This document shows positions 1-10,023 of a DNA stretch of 47,624 nucleotides, in pieces. The translations under genes were made by a program, and so were the position numbers. Source of the DNA: an uncultured Bacteroides sp. GTDB lineage: Bacteria; Bacteroidota; Bacteroidia; Bacteroidales; Bacteroidaceae. How positions within the stretch are numbered: position 1 is the first letter of the stretch; every line of letters begins with the position of its first letter. The stretch is taken from positions 1-47,624 of the forward strand of contig CALYZE010000013.1 of the NCBI GenBank assembly GCA_945607605.1, written 5' to 3'. The notes beneath the pieces were generated by a model. That model was not told the origin of the DNA and did no database searches. It saw only the letters and a program-made list of their open reading frames with translations.

Positions 1-25
1 CTTTATTCTAAGAGTCTGAGTAAAT

Positions 26-74
26 AATCCCCTTATTTTTCTTTTTCATGTATAAGAAAAGTAAGGGGATTTTT
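26..74 (+). terminator. Rho-independent terminator of a gene left of the window
   Basis: A perfect 10-bp inverted repeat (AATCCCCTTA at 26-35, TAAGGGGATT at 62-71) extends inward with one mismatch through T-rich and A-rich arms, and the right arm runs into a T tract at 70-74. This is the form of an intrinsic terminator read on the plus strand. It probably ends a gene whose coding part lies outside the window, which would separate the susC transcript from it. Confidence 0.7.
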
Positions 75-178
75 CTATCCAACCCCTCCATAGGCATTCA
101 GAAACCTGACTTCTTACTAAAACTCAAAAAATCCACAAAGAAAACCAAATTATACATTCTTTCCTCTAATCTAATTCC

Positions 179-186
179 TATTTTTG
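179..186 (+). promoter_or_regulatory. Candidate -7 element of the susC/susD promoter
   Basis: TATTTTTG matches the Bacteroides -7 consensus TAnnTTTG exactly and lies 73 bp before the susC start codon. No clear TTTG is present at the expected -33 position. Transcription would begin near 193 and leave a leader of about 65 nt. The stretch just after it (GTGTTCGATAACGGG, from 186) resembles the repeats found before the IIC gene at 17333. Confidence 0.5.
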
Positions 187-258
187 TGTTCGATAACGGG
201 AAACACCGCCTCTATCGATGTTGACCACTATTAATTTAATAACTATAAAAACATCCTT

Positions 259-3200
259 ATGAATCTCAAAAGACTTGCCAGAAGGGCATTAGCTACTCTC
301 TCGTTGAGTATGTTGTGTTTAGTCGCTTTTGCACAAGGTCGCCAAATTACAGGTACTGTCAGCGACGGTACGGGCGAACCGGTGATTGGCGCAAATGTAT
401 TGGAAGCAGGCACCACAAATGGTGTAATTACTGACATCGATGGTAATTTCAGGCTGCAAGGTGTGCAACCCAATGCAAAAATTCAAGTATCATTTATCGG
501 TTACATTACGCAAACCCTAACAGTAGGTAACCAAACCAACCTTAAGGTTACTTTAAAAGAAGATGCACAAGCATTGGATGAAGTAATTGTAGTAGGTTAC
601 GGTGTACAGAAAAAATCAGATTTAACCGGTTCTGTGGGCAGTGTAGACAACGAAAAGTTAGCTGCTAAAGGGGCATCTACCGTCATGGAGTCGTTGCAAG
701 GGCAAGTGGCCGGTGTAGACATCTCTCAATCTTCAAGCCGTGTAGGTGAAAGTTTCAACATCTCTATCCGCGGTAAGAGTACCTTAGGAGGCAGTACCAA
801 TCCTCTTTTTGTGGTAGATGGAGTTATCTGCGATGACATCAACTTCCTAAACCCTTCGGATATTGAGAAAATCGACATCTTAAAAGATGCCTCTTCTACA
901 GCAATCTATGGTTCACGTGCTACAAACGGTGTGGTAATCGTAACCACCAAGCAAGCCAAAGTGGGTGAAGACATGAGAGTCTCTGTTTCTTATGATGGGT
1001 ATGTAGGTTACAAAACTGTAGCTCGTATGCCGGAATTTATGGACGACAGAGAATGGATGGACTTCCGTTACATGAAATACGCTACTCCCGTAAAGAACGC
1101 AGCCATTACCAACGGACGCCTTCCACTGGAAATGACTGCAGGTAACTTGGCTTCGGTATGGAATGACAAAGGGAAAGATCTTTCTACTAAAATGCGTGAG
1201 CAGTTTCTGACTGGCGACTTTACGGATTGGAGAGACTTGATGCTTCAAGACGGTACGCAACAGAATCACTTTATACAGGTGGCCGGTGCAGGCAAGAAAG
1301 TCTCCTACAGATTAGGGGCCGGATACCAGCAAGAAGACGGCGTAATGGGTGATGCCATGAAACGCTACAATGTAAAAATGTCTATTGATGGTTCCATCAA
1401 CAAGCAAGTAACGGTTGGTGCCACTGCCAATCTCGTTGCATTCAATTATGACTATGGATCACAGCGTGCCGTACAAGAAGCTTTCCGTGCAAACGGCTAC
1501 TGGCTGCCTTACAATACAGAAACAGGTGAGGTAAACTACCAACCCGGTAAAGACTTACGGCCGGGACAATCCTCCAGTTTAACCTTCCCCGCAGGTTTCT
1601 CTTCTTCTGTGTCTCCATTGATAGACTCTATGAACTCGAAAGACGAAACCAAAGGTTACCGCATCTTAAGTACAATGTACGCACAGTATAAACCGATTGA
1701 AGATGTAATCATTAAAACGACCTTCTCTCCTACCTTCTCTACCAGACGCAGAGGTGAATATTATGGTGGTTTGTCCTCCATGCAAGCAGGAACCTACAAT
1801 GCAGCGACCAACCCCACAGGAACAGCGTCTGCCTCTGTTACCCGTAACGAATCTTTCGCTTATACATGGGATACGCAAGTGAATTATATGAAGACTTTCA
1901 ACAACGACCATAATTTGAATGCCATGGCCTTGTTGAGCATATACAGTACAGAAGCGGAGAAATATGGATTGACCGGAGAAGGAGTTACTCCTGAGACCTT
2001 ATGGTACAATCTCGGTTCAGCAAGCGGCTACAGTGGTGTGGATAGTTCCTTTGGAAAAGCCACCATGCTTTCTTACGCACTTCGCGTAAACTACAACTAC
2101 AAAGGAAAATATTTGGCAACACTCTCTACTCGTTGGGATGGCTCCTCTAAATTCCAAGACGGCCATAAATGGGGTATGTTCCCCTCTGCAGCTTTGGCAT
2201 GGCGTATCAGTGAAGAGAATTTCATTCGTGAGAATACCCCGTGGATTAGCAATTTGAAATTGCGTGCCAGCTATGGTGCTACCGGTAATAACGCATCCGT
2301 AGGCAATTATGAAACATTGTTCCTTGCCAGCAAGCTTTATTATTCAAGCTTCGGTAAAGGTTTTGGCCCCGATGTAGTAAACGAACTGTTGAGCTGGGAA
2401 AAGACAACTGAGTTCAATCTAGGGTTGGACTTCGGTTTCTTGAATGGAAGAATTTCAGGTAGCTTGGACTGGTATCGTAAGGATTCTAAAGACTTGCTGA
2501 TGGATCAAAAGTTATTGCTCGAACAAGGTACACCGAACGGGAAAATGACAGCTAATGTCGGTAAAGTTCGCAACCAAGGTATTGAATTGATGTTGAAGGG
2601 AGTTCTCTTCCAAACAAAAGACTTCTACTGGGATGTTACCGCCAGCTTCGCAAAGAATAAGAATGAGATTTTGGAATTGCAAGGCAAGAAAGAAGACATG
2701 CGTGCTCAAAGATGGTTTATCGGCCAGCCTATTGACGTAGCTTATGATTTGAGACAATCCGGCATCTGCACACAAGCCACAGCCAATGAGCAACTGACAA
2801 TCAACGGTGTCACCAAAACAAAGAGTGAATGGTATGGCTATTTCGAAGGCTCTATGACTTATGAAGATATCAACATGGACGGTAAGATTGATGATTCCGA
2901 CCGTCAGGTTATCGGTCAGGCCCTACCGAAATGGACAGGCAACCTGTCAACTTCGCTCTCTTATAAAAATTGGGACTTCGCCATGACCATCAATACCAAA
3001 CAAGGTCATACACTTTACAGTCCGTTCATGCAGGAGTTCACCGATTACTCAGACCGTGGTCGTACCAAGCTGAGCATGGATTTCTATATCCCTGAAGGAG
3101 CACCGATTTTTAACTACAAGTGGGATGGAAGCGATTACTCTTCCTTAAATTCAGACCGTACCGTAGTAGCCGATCACACCATCGTAGGTTCTTATCCTTA

Positions 3201-3519
3201 CCCATTCAATGACGCCAACTATAATCATGGTGGCGGTAACGGTTGGTATACAGGTAAGAATACAGAATTCAAATCCAACAACTACGTAGATGCCTCTTAT
3301 TGGAAGATTAAAAACATAACAGTAGGATACACATTTTCTAAAAGCCTGATAAAAAAAGCCGGCATCGAAAGCCTCCGTATCTATGCGAATGTACTGAATC
3401 CATTCACATTCACCGATTATAAAGGTTTTGACCCGGAATGGGCAGATGCAGGTATTGCCGATGGTACCGGTGGTCCGAGTTCTATCAGTTACCAGCTTGG
3501 TCTTAACGTGAAGTTCTAA
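259..3519 (+). CDS. SusC-like TonB-dependent outer-membrane transporter
   Basis: A 1086-residue outer-membrane channel that imports oligosaccharides using TonB energy, working with the SusD lipoprotein encoded next to it. A signal peptide covers about residues 1-26 (LVAFAQ end). A carboxypeptidase-regulatory-like domain follows at about 27-105, then the conserved DEVIVVGYG segment at 107-115, where the TonB box and plug begin. The plug motifs NPLFVVDGVI (181-190) and IDILKDASSTAIYGSRATNG (205-224) are typical of SusC proteins. The rest is the beta-barrel, ending in the usual C-terminal phenylalanine. The length is normal for SusC. The surrounding esterases and uronate genes suggest pectic oligosaccharides as substrate, which is inference. 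The ATG at 259 gives a complete signal peptide. Confidence 0.95.
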   Translation: MNLKRLARRALATLSLSMLCLVAFAQGRQITGTVSDGTGEPVIGANVLEAGTTNGVITDIDGNFRLQGVQPNAKIQVSFIGYITQTLTVGNQTNLKVTLKEDAQALDEVIVVGYGVQKKSDLTGSVGSVDNEKLAAKGASTVMESLQGQVAGVDISQSSSRVGESFNISIRGKSTLGGSTNPLFVVDGVICDDINFLNPSDIEKIDILKDASSTAIYGSRATNGVVIVTTKQAKVGEDMRVSVSYDGYVGYKTVARMPEFMDDREWMDFRYMKYATPVKNAAITNGRLPLEMTAGNLASVWNDKGKDLSTKMREQFLTGDFTDWRDLMLQDGTQQNHFIQVAGAGKKVSYRLGAGYQQEDGVMGDAMKRYNVKMSIDGSINKQVTVGATANLVAFNYDYGSQRAVQEAFRANGYWLPYNTETGEVNYQPGKDLRPGQSSSLTFPAGFSSSVSPLIDSMNSKDETKGYRILSTMYAQYKPIEDVIIKTTFSPTFSTRRRGEYYGGLSSMQAGTYNAATNPTGTASASVTRNESFAYTWDTQVNYMKTFNNDHNLNAMALLSIYSTEAEKYGLTGEGVTPETLWYNLGSASGYSGVDSSFGKATMLSYALRVNYNYKGKYLATLSTRWDGSSKFQDGHKWGMFPSAALAWRISEENFIRENTPWISNLKLRASYGATGNNASVGNYETLFLASKLYYSSFGKGFGPDVVNELLSWEKTTEFNLGLDFGFLNGRISGSLDWYRKDSKDLLMDQKLLLEQGTPNGKMTANVGKVRNQGIELMLKGVLFQTKDFYWDVTASFAKNKNEILELQGKKEDMRAQRWFIGQPIDVAYDLRQSGICTQATANEQLTINGVTKTKSEWYGYFEGSMTYEDINMDGKIDDSDRQVIGQALPKWTGNLSTSLSYKNWDFAMTINTKQGHTLYSPFMQEFTDYSDRGRTKLSMDFYIPEGAPIFNYKWDGSDYSSLNSDRTVVADHTIVGSYPYPFNDANYNHGGGNGWYTGKNTEFKSNNYVDASYWKIKNITVGYTFSKSLIKKAGIESLRIYANVLNPFTFTDYKGFDPEWADAGIADGTGGPSSISYQLGLNVKF

Positions 3520-3526
3520 TTTAAAA

Positions 3527-5185
3527 ATGAATATGAATATGAAAAAGATACATATACTTGCGGCTGTATTTTCTTTTGCCGCACTAACCGGATGTTCTGA
3601 TTTTCTGGATCAAGATCTGAAATCCAATGTTCCGGGACCCGATTATTATGCTACTGACAATGGTTATGAAAGCCTTACCAATGCAGCCTATAGCTCGCTA
3701 AGAACGATCTATGGCGGTGATCCTTGGTTGTTTGAAGGAGGTACAGACCTATTCGCTACCGGCCGTAATACGGTGAATGTATGCGACTTATACGGAAACG
3801 CATTTACCAGTGCCAACGATGCTGTCACTACTTTCTATACCGATCATTATAAAGCCATTTCATTGGCCAATGAAACAATTTATTGGGGCGAAGGAAACTC
3901 CTCAAGAGCGGGTAGAATAGCCGAAGCACGTGGTTTACGCGCACTCTACTACCTGAATTTGGTACAACAATTTGGTGGTGTTCCCTTAGTAAAAGAACGT
4001 GTTTCGGGAACTTTGGAAAGCAGCCAACGTGCATCAGCAGAAGATGTATATAGCTTCATCATCAGCGAATTAACAGAGCTAAGTACTTCTTCCAATCTCG
4101 CATCAAGTACTACGGATGGACGATTTAATCAAAAGGCAGCCTCTCACTACCTGGCCAAAGCCTACTTGTCAAGAGGGTACCTGACAAAGTCAGCTTCCGA
4201 CTTCCAATCAGCCATTACTGCAGCGAAAGCAGCCGGAGCAGGTCAGGCATTGACTACTCCTTTTACAAAACTATTCAGCAATGCCGGTGAAGGAAATGCC
4301 GAAGTATTATTCTTCGTAGGCTATAGTGCAGAATCAGTAGACGATCCGAAAGACGACGGTAATAAGCAACAATCTCATTTCTGTGCCTATTTGGACGGAC
4401 AGGAAAAAGGTCACAAGTATACCTCCTCTACCCTGACTCCGACATTGTGGATGCACGAGCTATTCAACACCAATACAACTCAACCGGCACAGGACGAACG
4501 TTATGAAGGTACATTCATGACCGAACTTCGCGCCTCTTACTGGCACTATTACGATGCTGATAAAAAAGACGTAAGCGCCGTGACTTACTATTATTGTCCC
4601 TCATGGGAGATTGCTAACATAGATGCTTGGCGTGCAAAACTCAGCAGTCGCGCCAAGGCTCAGGTAGTAGAAATGATACCGGAAGGAACCAACATATCCG
4701 GCATTAAAACGAGCTATGATACCAAAATGACAGAAGACGTATATGGCGTAGCCTCTTTCCGCAAGTTCGATGACACCGCAAACGGAAGAACCTACTTCAA
4801 TACCCAGTCGTCTATGCGTGATGTCTATCTGGCACGTTTAGGTGAGACCAATTTGATCGCAGCAGAAGCTTGTATAAAAGCAAACGATCTTGCGGGTGCT
4901 GTGTCGTACGTCAACATTGTACGTAACCGTGCAAAAGCAACTCCGGCTACAGAAGCAGAAATGACTATTGATTACATTTTAAACGAACGTGCTCGCGAAT
5001 TGGCCGGTGAATTCCATCGTTGGGCCGACTTGGCACGTACCGGTAAACTGGCTGAATATGTAGAAGCACACAATCCGGATATTTCAACCGGACAAGTGGG
5101 TAGTAAGTTCTACTTGCGTCCCATTCCTTTAGCAGCTATCGAACTGAATCCAGCTTTGGTAGGACATCAAAATGAAGGTTGGTAA
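3527..5185 (+). CDS. SusD-like surface glycan-binding lipoprotein (RagB/SusD family)
   Basis: Partner of the SusC transporter encoded 7 bp upstream; SusD proteins are surface lipoproteins that cap the SusC barrel and bind glycan. The N-terminus has a short lipoprotein signal peptide with lipobox LTGC, the lipidated cysteine being residue 23, followed by the acidic residues that commonly direct surface export in Bacteroidetes. The middle has TPR-like helices (for example ARGLRALYYLNLVQQFGGVP), and the C-terminal end has the family pattern NERARELAGEFHRWADLART. Length is 552 residues, typical. Three in-frame ATGs (3527, 3533, 3539) precede the signal peptide; the third gives the most usual MKK start, so the true start may be 3539. 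The sugar specificity cannot be read from sequence. Confidence 0.94.
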   Translation: MNMNMKKIHILAAVFSFAALTGCSDFLDQDLKSNVPGPDYYATDNGYESLTNAAYSSLRTIYGGDPWLFEGGTDLFATGRNTVNVCDLYGNAFTSANDAVTTFYTDHYKAISLANETIYWGEGNSSRAGRIAEARGLRALYYLNLVQQFGGVPLVKERVSGTLESSQRASAEDVYSFIISELTELSTSSNLASSTTDGRFNQKAASHYLAKAYLSRGYLTKSASDFQSAITAAKAAGAGQALTTPFTKLFSNAGEGNAEVLFFVGYSAESVDDPKDDGNKQQSHFCAYLDGQEKGHKYTSSTLTPTLWMHELFNTNTTQPAQDERYEGTFMTELRASYWHYYDADKKDVSAVTYYYCPSWEIANIDAWRAKLSSRAKAQVVEMIPEGTNISGIKTSYDTKMTEDVYGVASFRKFDDTANGRTYFNTQSSMRDVYLARLGETNLIAAEACIKANDLAGAVSYVNIVRNRAKATPATEAEMTIDYILNERARELAGEFHRWADLARTGKLAEYVEAHNPDISTGQVGSKFYLRPIPLAAIELNPALVGHQNEGW

Positions 5186-5271
5186 AAAGCACTCATAGAT
5201 TTTTTTTATACAAAGAACCACGTCTATGAGTAAGATCGGGAGATTCTAAAATAGACCATTCTTTGCAAGGA

Positions 5272-5301
5272 AGAGGGGACATCGTCATCGGTGTCCCCTC
5301 T
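5272..5301. terminator. Hairpin between susD and the minus-strand small ORF
   Basis: A perfect 10-bp stem (AGAGGGGACA at 5272-5281, TGTCCCCTCT at 5292-5301) closes a 10-nt loop. It lies 86 bp after the susD stop codon and only 8 bp after the stop of the 35-codon minus-strand ORF, so it can end transcription from both sides. Neither side has a long uninterrupted T tract, so the strength is uncertain. Confidence 0.6.
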
Positions 5302-5309
5302 ATTGTTTA

Positions 5310-5417
5310 TCACTCATCTAAATCTTTTCCCCACAAATCTTTATCAGACGGAGCTTTCCATAAACTCCACCCAATGAATAATCCTATTACTACTAAAAAT
5401 ACTAAATAAGCTATCAT
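5310..5417 (-). CDS. Small single-helix membrane protein, 35 residues, function unknown
   Basis: ATG at 5417, TGA at 5312-5310. The predicted peptide begins MIAYLVFLVVIGLFIGWSLW, one hydrophobic helix, and continues with a charged tail (KAPSDKDLWG, then KDLDE). This is the usual look of a bacterial single-span microprotein with a cytoplasmic or periplasmic acidic tail. It lies 61 nt after the HTCS stop codon on the same strand and is followed 8 nt later by a hairpin, so it could be the last gene of the HTCS transcript. I do not recognise a family. The evidence is composition and position only; a chance ORF with 20 nonpolar residues in a row is possible but not the simplest reading. Confidence 0.5.
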   Translation of the reverse strand: MIAYLVFLVVIGLFIGWSLWKAPSDKDLWGKDLDE

Positions 5418-5478
5418 AGCTTCATCTGGTTTATAACTTTAATAACACATCCTACCGATTTTAGGTTCATTTATCCCC

Positions 5479-8400
5479 TCAATCCTTACTTTTTATCTCT
5501 CTGTCTCTGTATTCCGTCGGGGTCATCCCCATCTTTTGTTTGAAACATTTGCTGAAGTAACGCGGATCATTGATACCTACCATATAGGCTATCTGCGTCA
5601 TGGAATATTCACCGACACCGATCAATTGGACCGCACGATTCATGCGCATTTCTTTGATAAATTCAATCGGTGCCAATCCAGTCAAGGTCTTGAGTTTCTT
5701 AAAAAAGACAGAACGACTGACCGCCAATTCCTGCACTAAGTCATCTACTACCAGATCACCGTTATCCATGTTGCTTTCCATCAATTTTATCAGTTTATCC
5801 ATAAACTTACGATCATTGGAAGACATCTCAGGGGTCTGGTTTTCTAACTCTTCCTCTACATCCTCCTTAGAAGGAACAGTGCTTGGCGACATCAATTTTT
5901 CCCGATACAACTCTTGTAACTTCTGCCGTTGAGTCAGCAAATTCTTCACACGTGCTTTCAAATAAATAGCACTAAAGGGTTTCGTTATATAATCGTCGGC
6001 ACCATATTCCAAACCTTCCAACTTATTCTCGATAGAGGTTTTGGCAGTCAGCAACACAATCGGAATGTGGCTGGTCGTTAAATCGGCACGCAATTCACGC
6101 ATCATAGATATGCCGTCTTTTTCCGGCATCATCACATCGCTGATAATAATATCCGGTAAAAACTTCAGTGCTTTGTTCCAGCCTTCCATGCCATCCACTG
6201 CCTCAACAATACGATATTCTGATGAAAAAATGCTCCGCAGGAACAAGCGTAATTCAGAATTATCTTCCACCAGCAACATAGTGTCCTTCGTCAGTACGCT
6301 GTCTTTCTTATCTTCCTGGTCATCGGCCTGTGAATCAGAATCACTATGGATATGAACCGCATGTTCTATCGTCTCCAGTCCTACGGCCGCATCATCTGGC
6401 AAGAATTCTACGGAAGAGTCATAATGCTCTTTCTCTTTTAGAAAATCAACACTGAAACAACTACCCTCTCCCAATCTGCTATCCACCGAGATATCCGCTT
6501 TATGCATTTCTACCAACTCCTTCACTAAGGAAAGTCCGATACCTGTGCTAGATTGATTGAACAAGTTACGATCTACCAAGTTTTCAAAGCGGACAAAAAT
6601 AGATTTCCTCTTGTTGTCAGCAATGCCGATGCCTCGATCTTGCACTCCTACAGATACAGTTTTTTCATTTTCACGAATGAAAACCTTGATCATCTTTCCA
6701 TTGGGTGTGTATTTAAAAGCATTGGAAAGCAAGTTAAACAGAATCTTCTCATATTTATCAACATCTACCCACAAATACAATTCCTTCTCTTCTGCTTCAA
6801 ACAAGTAATCAATGTGGTGTTCCTCAGCAATGGAGTCAAAGCTCTCCATGATTTTATGAGTAAATGCCACGACATTGATACGCTGAACCTGCATCTTCAT
6901 TTTTTTGTTCTGTATCTTACGGAAATCTAAAATTTGATTGATGAGACGCAGCATACGACTTGTATTACGCTCTACCACCAACAACTGTTCACGTGCAGCT
7001 GCCGGAAGCGCTGTATTCTCCAATACATACTCCACAGGACCGGAAATCAAAGTCAGCGGCGTACGCAATTCATGAGAAATATCGGTAAAGAAACGTAGTT
7101 TCATATCCGTCATCCGTTGTTCTACAGATACCTCGTGTTTCAACCGATAGATGGTGAATAAAATGTAAGCAGCCGCTACAATAATCAGCAGTACAAACAG
7201 TACATAAAGGAAATAAGCAAAAGAGGTTTCCCAAAAGGAAGGAAGAATCTCTATTTCAAGGGTACGAATGTTGTCAGTCCAAACCCCATCGGCATTGGTT
7301 GAACGTACTTTGAAAACATAATTTCCTTTCGGCAGGTTGGTGTAAGTAGCCATCCGCTGCTTACCAACATAGTTCCACGCTTTTTCAAAACCTTCCAGAA
7401 TATACGTATACTGAATTTCACTAGGAGCCGAATAATCAAGGGCAGCATACTGAATCGTAAAAATATTCTCTTTGTGCGACAAGACCAATTTATCGATATC
7501 ATCCAATCCCTTTTTCAGAACGGAATTTTCTCCCGGCATCACATTTTCATTGGCAATCAGCAATTTGGATAATACAATAGAGGGAACATAATTACTCTTA
7601 CGTGTTGAATCCGGATGGAACACAAAGACACCATCACTTGCACCGAACAGAATATTTCCCAAAGAAGTACGGAGCGATGCAGCCTCACTAAACCTTACCC
7701 GAGAGGAAATGTTCTTATCATCATAATTCTCAAATTTCTCGGTAGAAGGTATAAATTTACTCACTCCGTTTTCCGTACTCATCCAAAGATTCCCTTTTCC
7801 ATCTTCACGTATGGAAAGCAAAACGTCAGATGGCAATCCATCTTCTACAGAGTAACATTTGAATGTAGCATTTCCATCCTTATCAAGAGACAATAACTTG
7901 TTCAATCCTCCTCCAAAAGTAGCCAAATAAAGTTCTTTTTCACGTGTAGAGATAATCCAATGCACATCGTTATTACTCAGACTGTGCAAATTCTCGGGAA
8001 CACGAACAAAGTGATGGAACGTCGCATTTTCCGGGGTCTTGAAATCTTCATCTACTACCAAGGCGCCGACAGTAGTACCTATCCAGATGCGCCCCTGCCC
8101 GTCACCCGTAATGAAACGCGCTTTGTAACAATCGTTAATAGGATAACCTTTCAGATTATTGCGATGATTGATAAATATTTCCTTTCCTCCTTGATTGCGG
8201 GTCATATAGTTTACACCGCCGGCAAAAGTTGCCACCCAAATGCGTCCACGGGAATCTTCATAAACACAATAGACATGATTATCGCTCAAGCTGTAAATAT
8301 CTTCTTTGCTGTATTGGAAGCGGGTCAGTTTATATCGCCCACCTCCTTGAGGTTCTGCCTTCACCAAACCGGCACCTTTGGTCGCAATCCACAAATTACT

Positions 8401-9930
8401 TTTACTATCCTGCATAATGAAATACACATTCCCATGCATGGGAGTTCCGGTATGTGCGATCGTCCCTGCTTCTGTGAGGTAGCCTCGTTCCGAATGGTTT
8501 TTGTCATAAACTCGAAGCTTACCATCTTTCAAACCCACCCAAAGATTATGCTCATCATCTTCACAAAGCGCACGAACTTCATTACTTAATGACTCGTAGC
8601 GATGAGGAACCGGAGTGACAAGAGTAAACGGTGAAGGACGGAAGGATACTTTTTCCAACCCCTTAGAGTGAGTGCACATCCATAAATTTCCTTGTCTGTC
8701 TGAAAAGGCAGAATGTATTTTATTGGAGAAGCGCCATTTTTTCTCTGTCAGGCTGTTATAGAAGGGCTGCAGACTGTTGCTTGCTTGATCGAAATAAGAA
8801 AAGCCACCCCCATAAGGATGTACCCATACAGTGCCATACGTGTCTTCATGCACATGAAAAGCCGGACGGGAACGGTCCGTACTTGTAGGCTCCACTTCAA
8901 TCGTTTCTGTCTTGAAGGTCTTGCTTCGCGCATTAAAATGAATGATCGTTCCTGATTCATGTTGTTCAAACCACACTTCCGAGTTTCTATCTACATACAC
9001 CGAATAAACAGGCGTCTTAGTTAAACCGGGAGTGCTGTAATGTTCGAATGTCTTAGTTTGGAATCGGTATATAAAAAGGCCGTCAGCAGCCGTTACAATC
9101 AACATTTCCTGTTCATTGAGTTTGTTAAGCGAAACCACTCGCGAGGATACATGCAACTGAAGCAATCGAAACTCTCCGTTTTCTTTCTGGTAACACCAGA
9201 TTCGTCCATTATCCGAACCGAAAAAAACTTCTCCTCCTTGTTCAAGATTGGTATAAAAAGACGTTCCTTTGCTTTTTCCTCGCTCGGCTGATTCCACAAA
9301 GAATGAAGCCGGATCTTCGTCCTGCGACAATAGGCCTAGCCCATTACTAGTAAGCATCCATTCATTTCCAGAAGAATCTTCACTAATTTTGTGTATGTGG
9401 TTTACCGGAAAAGACTTAGATTTACTCGAATACCAAGTAGTAGCAAGCCGACAGGTAGTACTGTCAGTAGTCACACGAATGGCACCTTCATTTTCAGTCA
9501 ATAACCAGACCGATCCGCTCGGCAAGACATGTATAGAGGTAATCGCAGCACCACTACCCGGTTCATTCTCGGCAGGCACGCGTTCAAACTGTTCGGTTCG
9601 CGGATCAAAACGATAAGCATGATTATCATAAGCTTGCAACCAGAGGAAACCCAATTTATCTTCAAAAATCTGGTCCATGCGGTCATTGGTCAAAGCAACC
9701 TGATTGCCAAACCTCGCTTTATAAACTTTGAAAGAATAGCCATCAAACTTATTCAATCCATTCCAAGTAGCAAACCACATATTCCCCTTACGGTCCTGCA
9801 GAATACCCATAACCGTATTCTGAGACAATCCGTCCTCCGACGAATAATGAGTAAAAAAACAATCCGATTGCGCTTTTACAGTCAGCGCACAAATCAAACC
9901 AGTTATCAGATATAAGATTCTTTTCATCAT
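5479..9930 (-). CDS. Hybrid two-component system sensor/regulator (HTCS) of the pectin locus
   Basis: A single 1483-residue protein that senses a glycan breakdown product in the periplasm and activates transcription. Domains in order: signal peptide (1-21); two seven-bladed propellers of reg_prop repeats (about 30-800, repeats such as GNMWFATWNGLNKF and GRIWVATFAGGVNYM); Y_Y_Y domain (about 825-890); membrane helix (about 901-927); histidine kinase with phosphoacceptor His953 in ISHELRTP; ATPase domain with N, G1 (DRGIGI) and G2 (TGIGLSLV) boxes; receiver domain with phosphoacceptor Asp1265 in IIISDVMMP; and an AraC-type HTH (about 1392-1478). All key residues are present. It is transcribed toward susD and is divergent from the esterase at 10024. 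Two adjacent Met codons at the start do not change the interpretation. Confidence 0.95.
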   Translation of the reverse strand: MMKRILYLITGLICALTVKAQSDCFFTHYSSEDGLSQNTVMGILQDRKGNMWFATWNGLNKFDGYSFKVYKARFGNQVALTNDRMDQIFEDKLGFLWLQAYDNHAYRFDPRTEQFERVPAENEPGSGAAITSIHVLPSGSVWLLTENEGAIRVTTDSTTCRLATTWYSSKSKSFPVNHIHKISEDSSGNEWMLTSNGLGLLSQDEDPASFFVESAERGKSKGTSFYTNLEQGGEVFFGSDNGRIWCYQKENGEFRLLQLHVSSRVVSLNKLNEQEMLIVTAADGLFIYRFQTKTFEHYSTPGLTKTPVYSVYVDRNSEVWFEQHESGTIIHFNARSKTFKTETIEVEPTSTDRSRPAFHVHEDTYGTVWVHPYGGGFSYFDQASNSLQPFYNSLTEKKWRFSNKIHSAFSDRQGNLWMCTHSKGLEKVSFRPSPFTLVTPVPHRYESLSNEVRALCEDDEHNLWVGLKDGKLRVYDKNHSERGYLTEAGTIAHTGTPMHGNVYFIMQDSKSNLWIATKGAGLVKAEPQGGGRYKLTRFQYSKEDIYSLSDNHVYCVYEDSRGRIWVATFAGGVNYMTRNQGGKEIFINHRNNLKGYPINDCYKARFITGDGQGRIWIGTTVGALVVDEDFKTPENATFHHFVRVPENLHSLSNNDVHWIISTREKELYLATFGGGLNKLLSLDKDGNATFKCYSVEDGLPSDVLLSIREDGKGNLWMSTENGVSKFIPSTEKFENYDDKNISSRVRFSEAASLRTSLGNILFGASDGVFVFHPDSTRKSNYVPSIVLSKLLIANENVMPGENSVLKKGLDDIDKLVLSHKENIFTIQYAALDYSAPSEIQYTYILEGFEKAWNYVGKQRMATYTNLPKGNYVFKVRSTNADGVWTDNIRTLEIEILPSFWETSFAYFLYVLFVLLIIVAAAYILFTIYRLKHEVSVEQRMTDMKLRFFTDISHELRTPLTLISGPVEYVLENTALPAAAREQLLVVERNTSRMLRLINQILDFRKIQNKKMKMQVQRINVVAFTHKIMESFDSIAEEHHIDYLFEAEEKELYLWVDVDKYEKILFNLLSNAFKYTPNGKMIKVFIRENEKTVSVGVQDRGIGIADNKRKSIFVRFENLVDRNLFNQSSTGIGLSLVKELVEMHKADISVDSRLGEGSCFSVDFLKEKEHYDSSVEFLPDDAAVGLETIEHAVHIHSDSDSQADDQEDKKDSVLTKDTMLLVEDNSELRLFLRSIFSSEYRIVEAVDGMEGWNKALKFLPDIIISDVMMPEKDGISMMRELRADLTTSHIPIVLLTAKTSIENKLEGLEYGADDYITKPFSAIYLKARVKNLLTQRQKLQELYREKLMSPSTVPSKEDVEEELENQTPEMSSNDRKFMDKLIKLMESNMDNGDLVVDDLVQELAVSRSVFFKKLKTLTGLAPIEFIKEMRMNRAVQLIGVGEYSMTQIAYMVGINDPRYFSKCFKQKMGMTPTEYRDREIKSKD

Positions 9931-9950
9931 AATCAGTCCATTCTGTGCGG

Positions 9951-9958
9951 TAAAGATA
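9951..9958 (-). promoter_or_regulatory. Candidate -7 element for the HTCS gene
   Basis: On the minus strand the sequence reads TATCTTTA, one base off the TAnnTTTG consensus, 20 bp before the HTCS start codon. It would give a very short leader. No good -33 TTTG is visible. Confidence 0.3.
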
Positions 9959-9980
9959 CGTATTTCATTGAAATTTCTTC

Positions 9981-9988
9981 TATCTTTG
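9981..9988 (+). promoter_or_regulatory. Candidate -7 element for the esterase gene at 10024
   Basis: TATCTTTG matches TAnnTTTG exactly, 35 bp before the esterase ATG. A TTTG at the -33 position is absent, as is common in activator-dependent Bacteroides promoters. The divergent promoters of this gene and the HTCS lie only about 30 bp apart. Confidence 0.5.
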
Positions 9989-10023
9989 CTTCTAATTTAA
10001 TCATCACAGCAGATAGACAAACC

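Noticed and set aside
7960..8589. 209-codon plus-strand ORF inside the HTCS gene
   Set aside because: It is antisense to the conserved propeller repeats, has no recognisable domain and no promoter; a shadow of the real gene.
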